Made by a program: the position numbers and the translations under genes. Of a DNA stretch of 64,000 bases, positions 63,569-64,000 are shown in pieces. The DNA is taken from NCBI GenBank assembly GCA_903925015.1, contig CAIYDY010000316.1, positions 1-64,000 on the forward strand, written 5' to 3'. Below the pieces are notes generated by a model, which worked only from the letters and a program-made list of their open reading frames with translations, was not told where the DNA came from and did not search any database. The stretch's first letter is position 1. Each line of letters starts with the position of its first letter. This stretch comes from an uncultured Acidobacteriia bacterium (GTDB taxonomy: Bacteria; Acidobacteriota; Terriglobia; Bryobacterales; Bryobacteraceae).

Positions 63569-64000
63569 CTAGTCCCCATCGGGGGGCGGAAACAACATCG
63601 GCTCAACCGGTTCCGCCTGCTCCGGCTGGCCTTTTTCCTTGTGCTTCCCGGATGTCTTGCCGGGTCCTGGGTTTTCCGTCTTTTCAGGCTCGGCATCAAA
63701 CCGGGCCAATTCCTGGAATTCCTTCAACGTTGGGAGTTCGGCTAAATCGCGCAGGCCGAACTGGAGGAGAAACTCGCGCGTAGTCTTGTATAGGATCGGC
63801 TTCCCGACCACATGTTTGCGTCCGGCAGTGGCGATCAAACGCCTGTCAATCAGGGTTTTCAGCACGCCTGCACCCTGGACACCACGGATCTCCATGATCT
63901 CCGGGGCGGTGATGGGCTGCTTGTAGGCGATGACGGCCAGTGTTTCGAGGGCTGGCAGGGACATCTTCAGCGGTGGATTCAGGTTCTTGACAAAACGCCG
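63569..64000 (-). CDS. scpB: Segregation and condensation protein ScpB (N-terminus outside window)
   Basis: The frame is open through the window edge, so the gene continues beyond 64000; the ATG at 63964 is internal (KNLNPPLK precedes it). The second winged-helix repeat is seen in SLPALETLAVIAYKQPITAPEIMEIRGVQGAG, then RKHVVGKPILYKTT and FLLQFGLRDLAELP. The tail is Pro/Glu/Lys-rich. ScpB with ScpA and SMC forms the chromosome-organising condensin. Confidence 0.93.
   Translation of the reverse strand, partial: RRFVKNLNPPLKMSLPALETLAVIAYKQPITAPEIMEIRGVQGAGVLKTLIDRRLIATAGRKHVVGKPILYKTTREFLLQFGLRDLAELPTLKEFQELARFDAEPEKTENPGPGKTSGKHKEKGQPEQAEPVEPMLFPPPDGD

Overview
This is about 64 kb of a GC-rich bacterial chromosome. 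The gene content points to Acidobacteriota, most likely the Bryobacterales/Solibacter side. Pointers are an Oar-type TonB-dependent receptor, a TIGR02999-type ECF sigma factor, NHL/Ig repeat secretory proteins, a PEP-CTERM protein, a secreted RraA-like protein, a protein kinase remnant of the acidobacterial type, and many signal-peptide hydrolases. This placement is inferred from gene families; no 16S rRNA gene is present.

Layout. 1-10.8 kb: the 3' part of a giant repetitive secreted protein, a PEP-CTERM protein, a palindromic hairpin cluster, a zinc-ribbon membrane protein and a TPR lipoprotein. 10.8-11.9 kb: a vapBC-type toxin-antitoxin pair and 0.5 kb of decayed sequence. 11.9-18.9 kb (all minus): SppA, then an MgtE-N/CBS regulator translationally coupled to an NRAMP-related transporter, frataxin CyaY, a secreted RraA-like protein, a GT2 glycosyltransferase and an ECF sigma factor. 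19-25.4 kb: a frameshifted M14 peptidase, a TMEM175-like channel, a membrane spermidine-synthase-like protein, SecG and tRNA-Leu(GAG). 25.8-35.4 kb: a seven-haem cytochrome, PEP carboxylase, a LysR regulator and a tightly overlapping operon dabB-dabA-cysD. 35.5-42.5 kb: a decayed Ser/Thr kinase, a metallophosphoesterase, a ThuA-like protein carrying EF-hands, and the TonB-dependent receptor with a clear terminator. 42.5-49.6 kb: a PD-(D/E)XK nuclease and the F1 ATP synthase operon (b', b, delta, alpha, gamma, beta, epsilon) without subunits a and c. 49.8-53 kb: a methyltransferase, a LytS-type histidine kinase, RibA and a PilZ protein. 53-57.9 kb (minus): ggt, a sugar isomerase, asnS and ddl. 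58-62.7 kb (plus): an operon of four secreted or soluble hydrolases ending in an SGNH-VOC fusion. 62.7-64 kb: an RsuA/RluB-type pseudouridine synthase and the end of scpB.

Most interesting points. (1) A bicarbonate-centred neighbourhood: PEP carboxylase, which consumes HCO3-, lies beside a LysR gene divergent from a DAB-type inorganic-carbon uptake pair, which is fused translationally to an orphan cysD. (2) A two-gene Mg2+ module in which the sensing half of MgtE is coupled to an NRAMP protein whose transition-metal ligands are mostly replaced. (3) A 2.7-kb super-repeat inside one giant gene, with an unrecognised Cys-containing module. (4) A gene broken only by one extra G in a G7 run. (5) A gene fusion that appears to have arisen by loss of a stop codon. 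(6) A recurring arrangement of a -10 box 5-9 nt before the start codon, suggesting frequent leaderless mRNAs.
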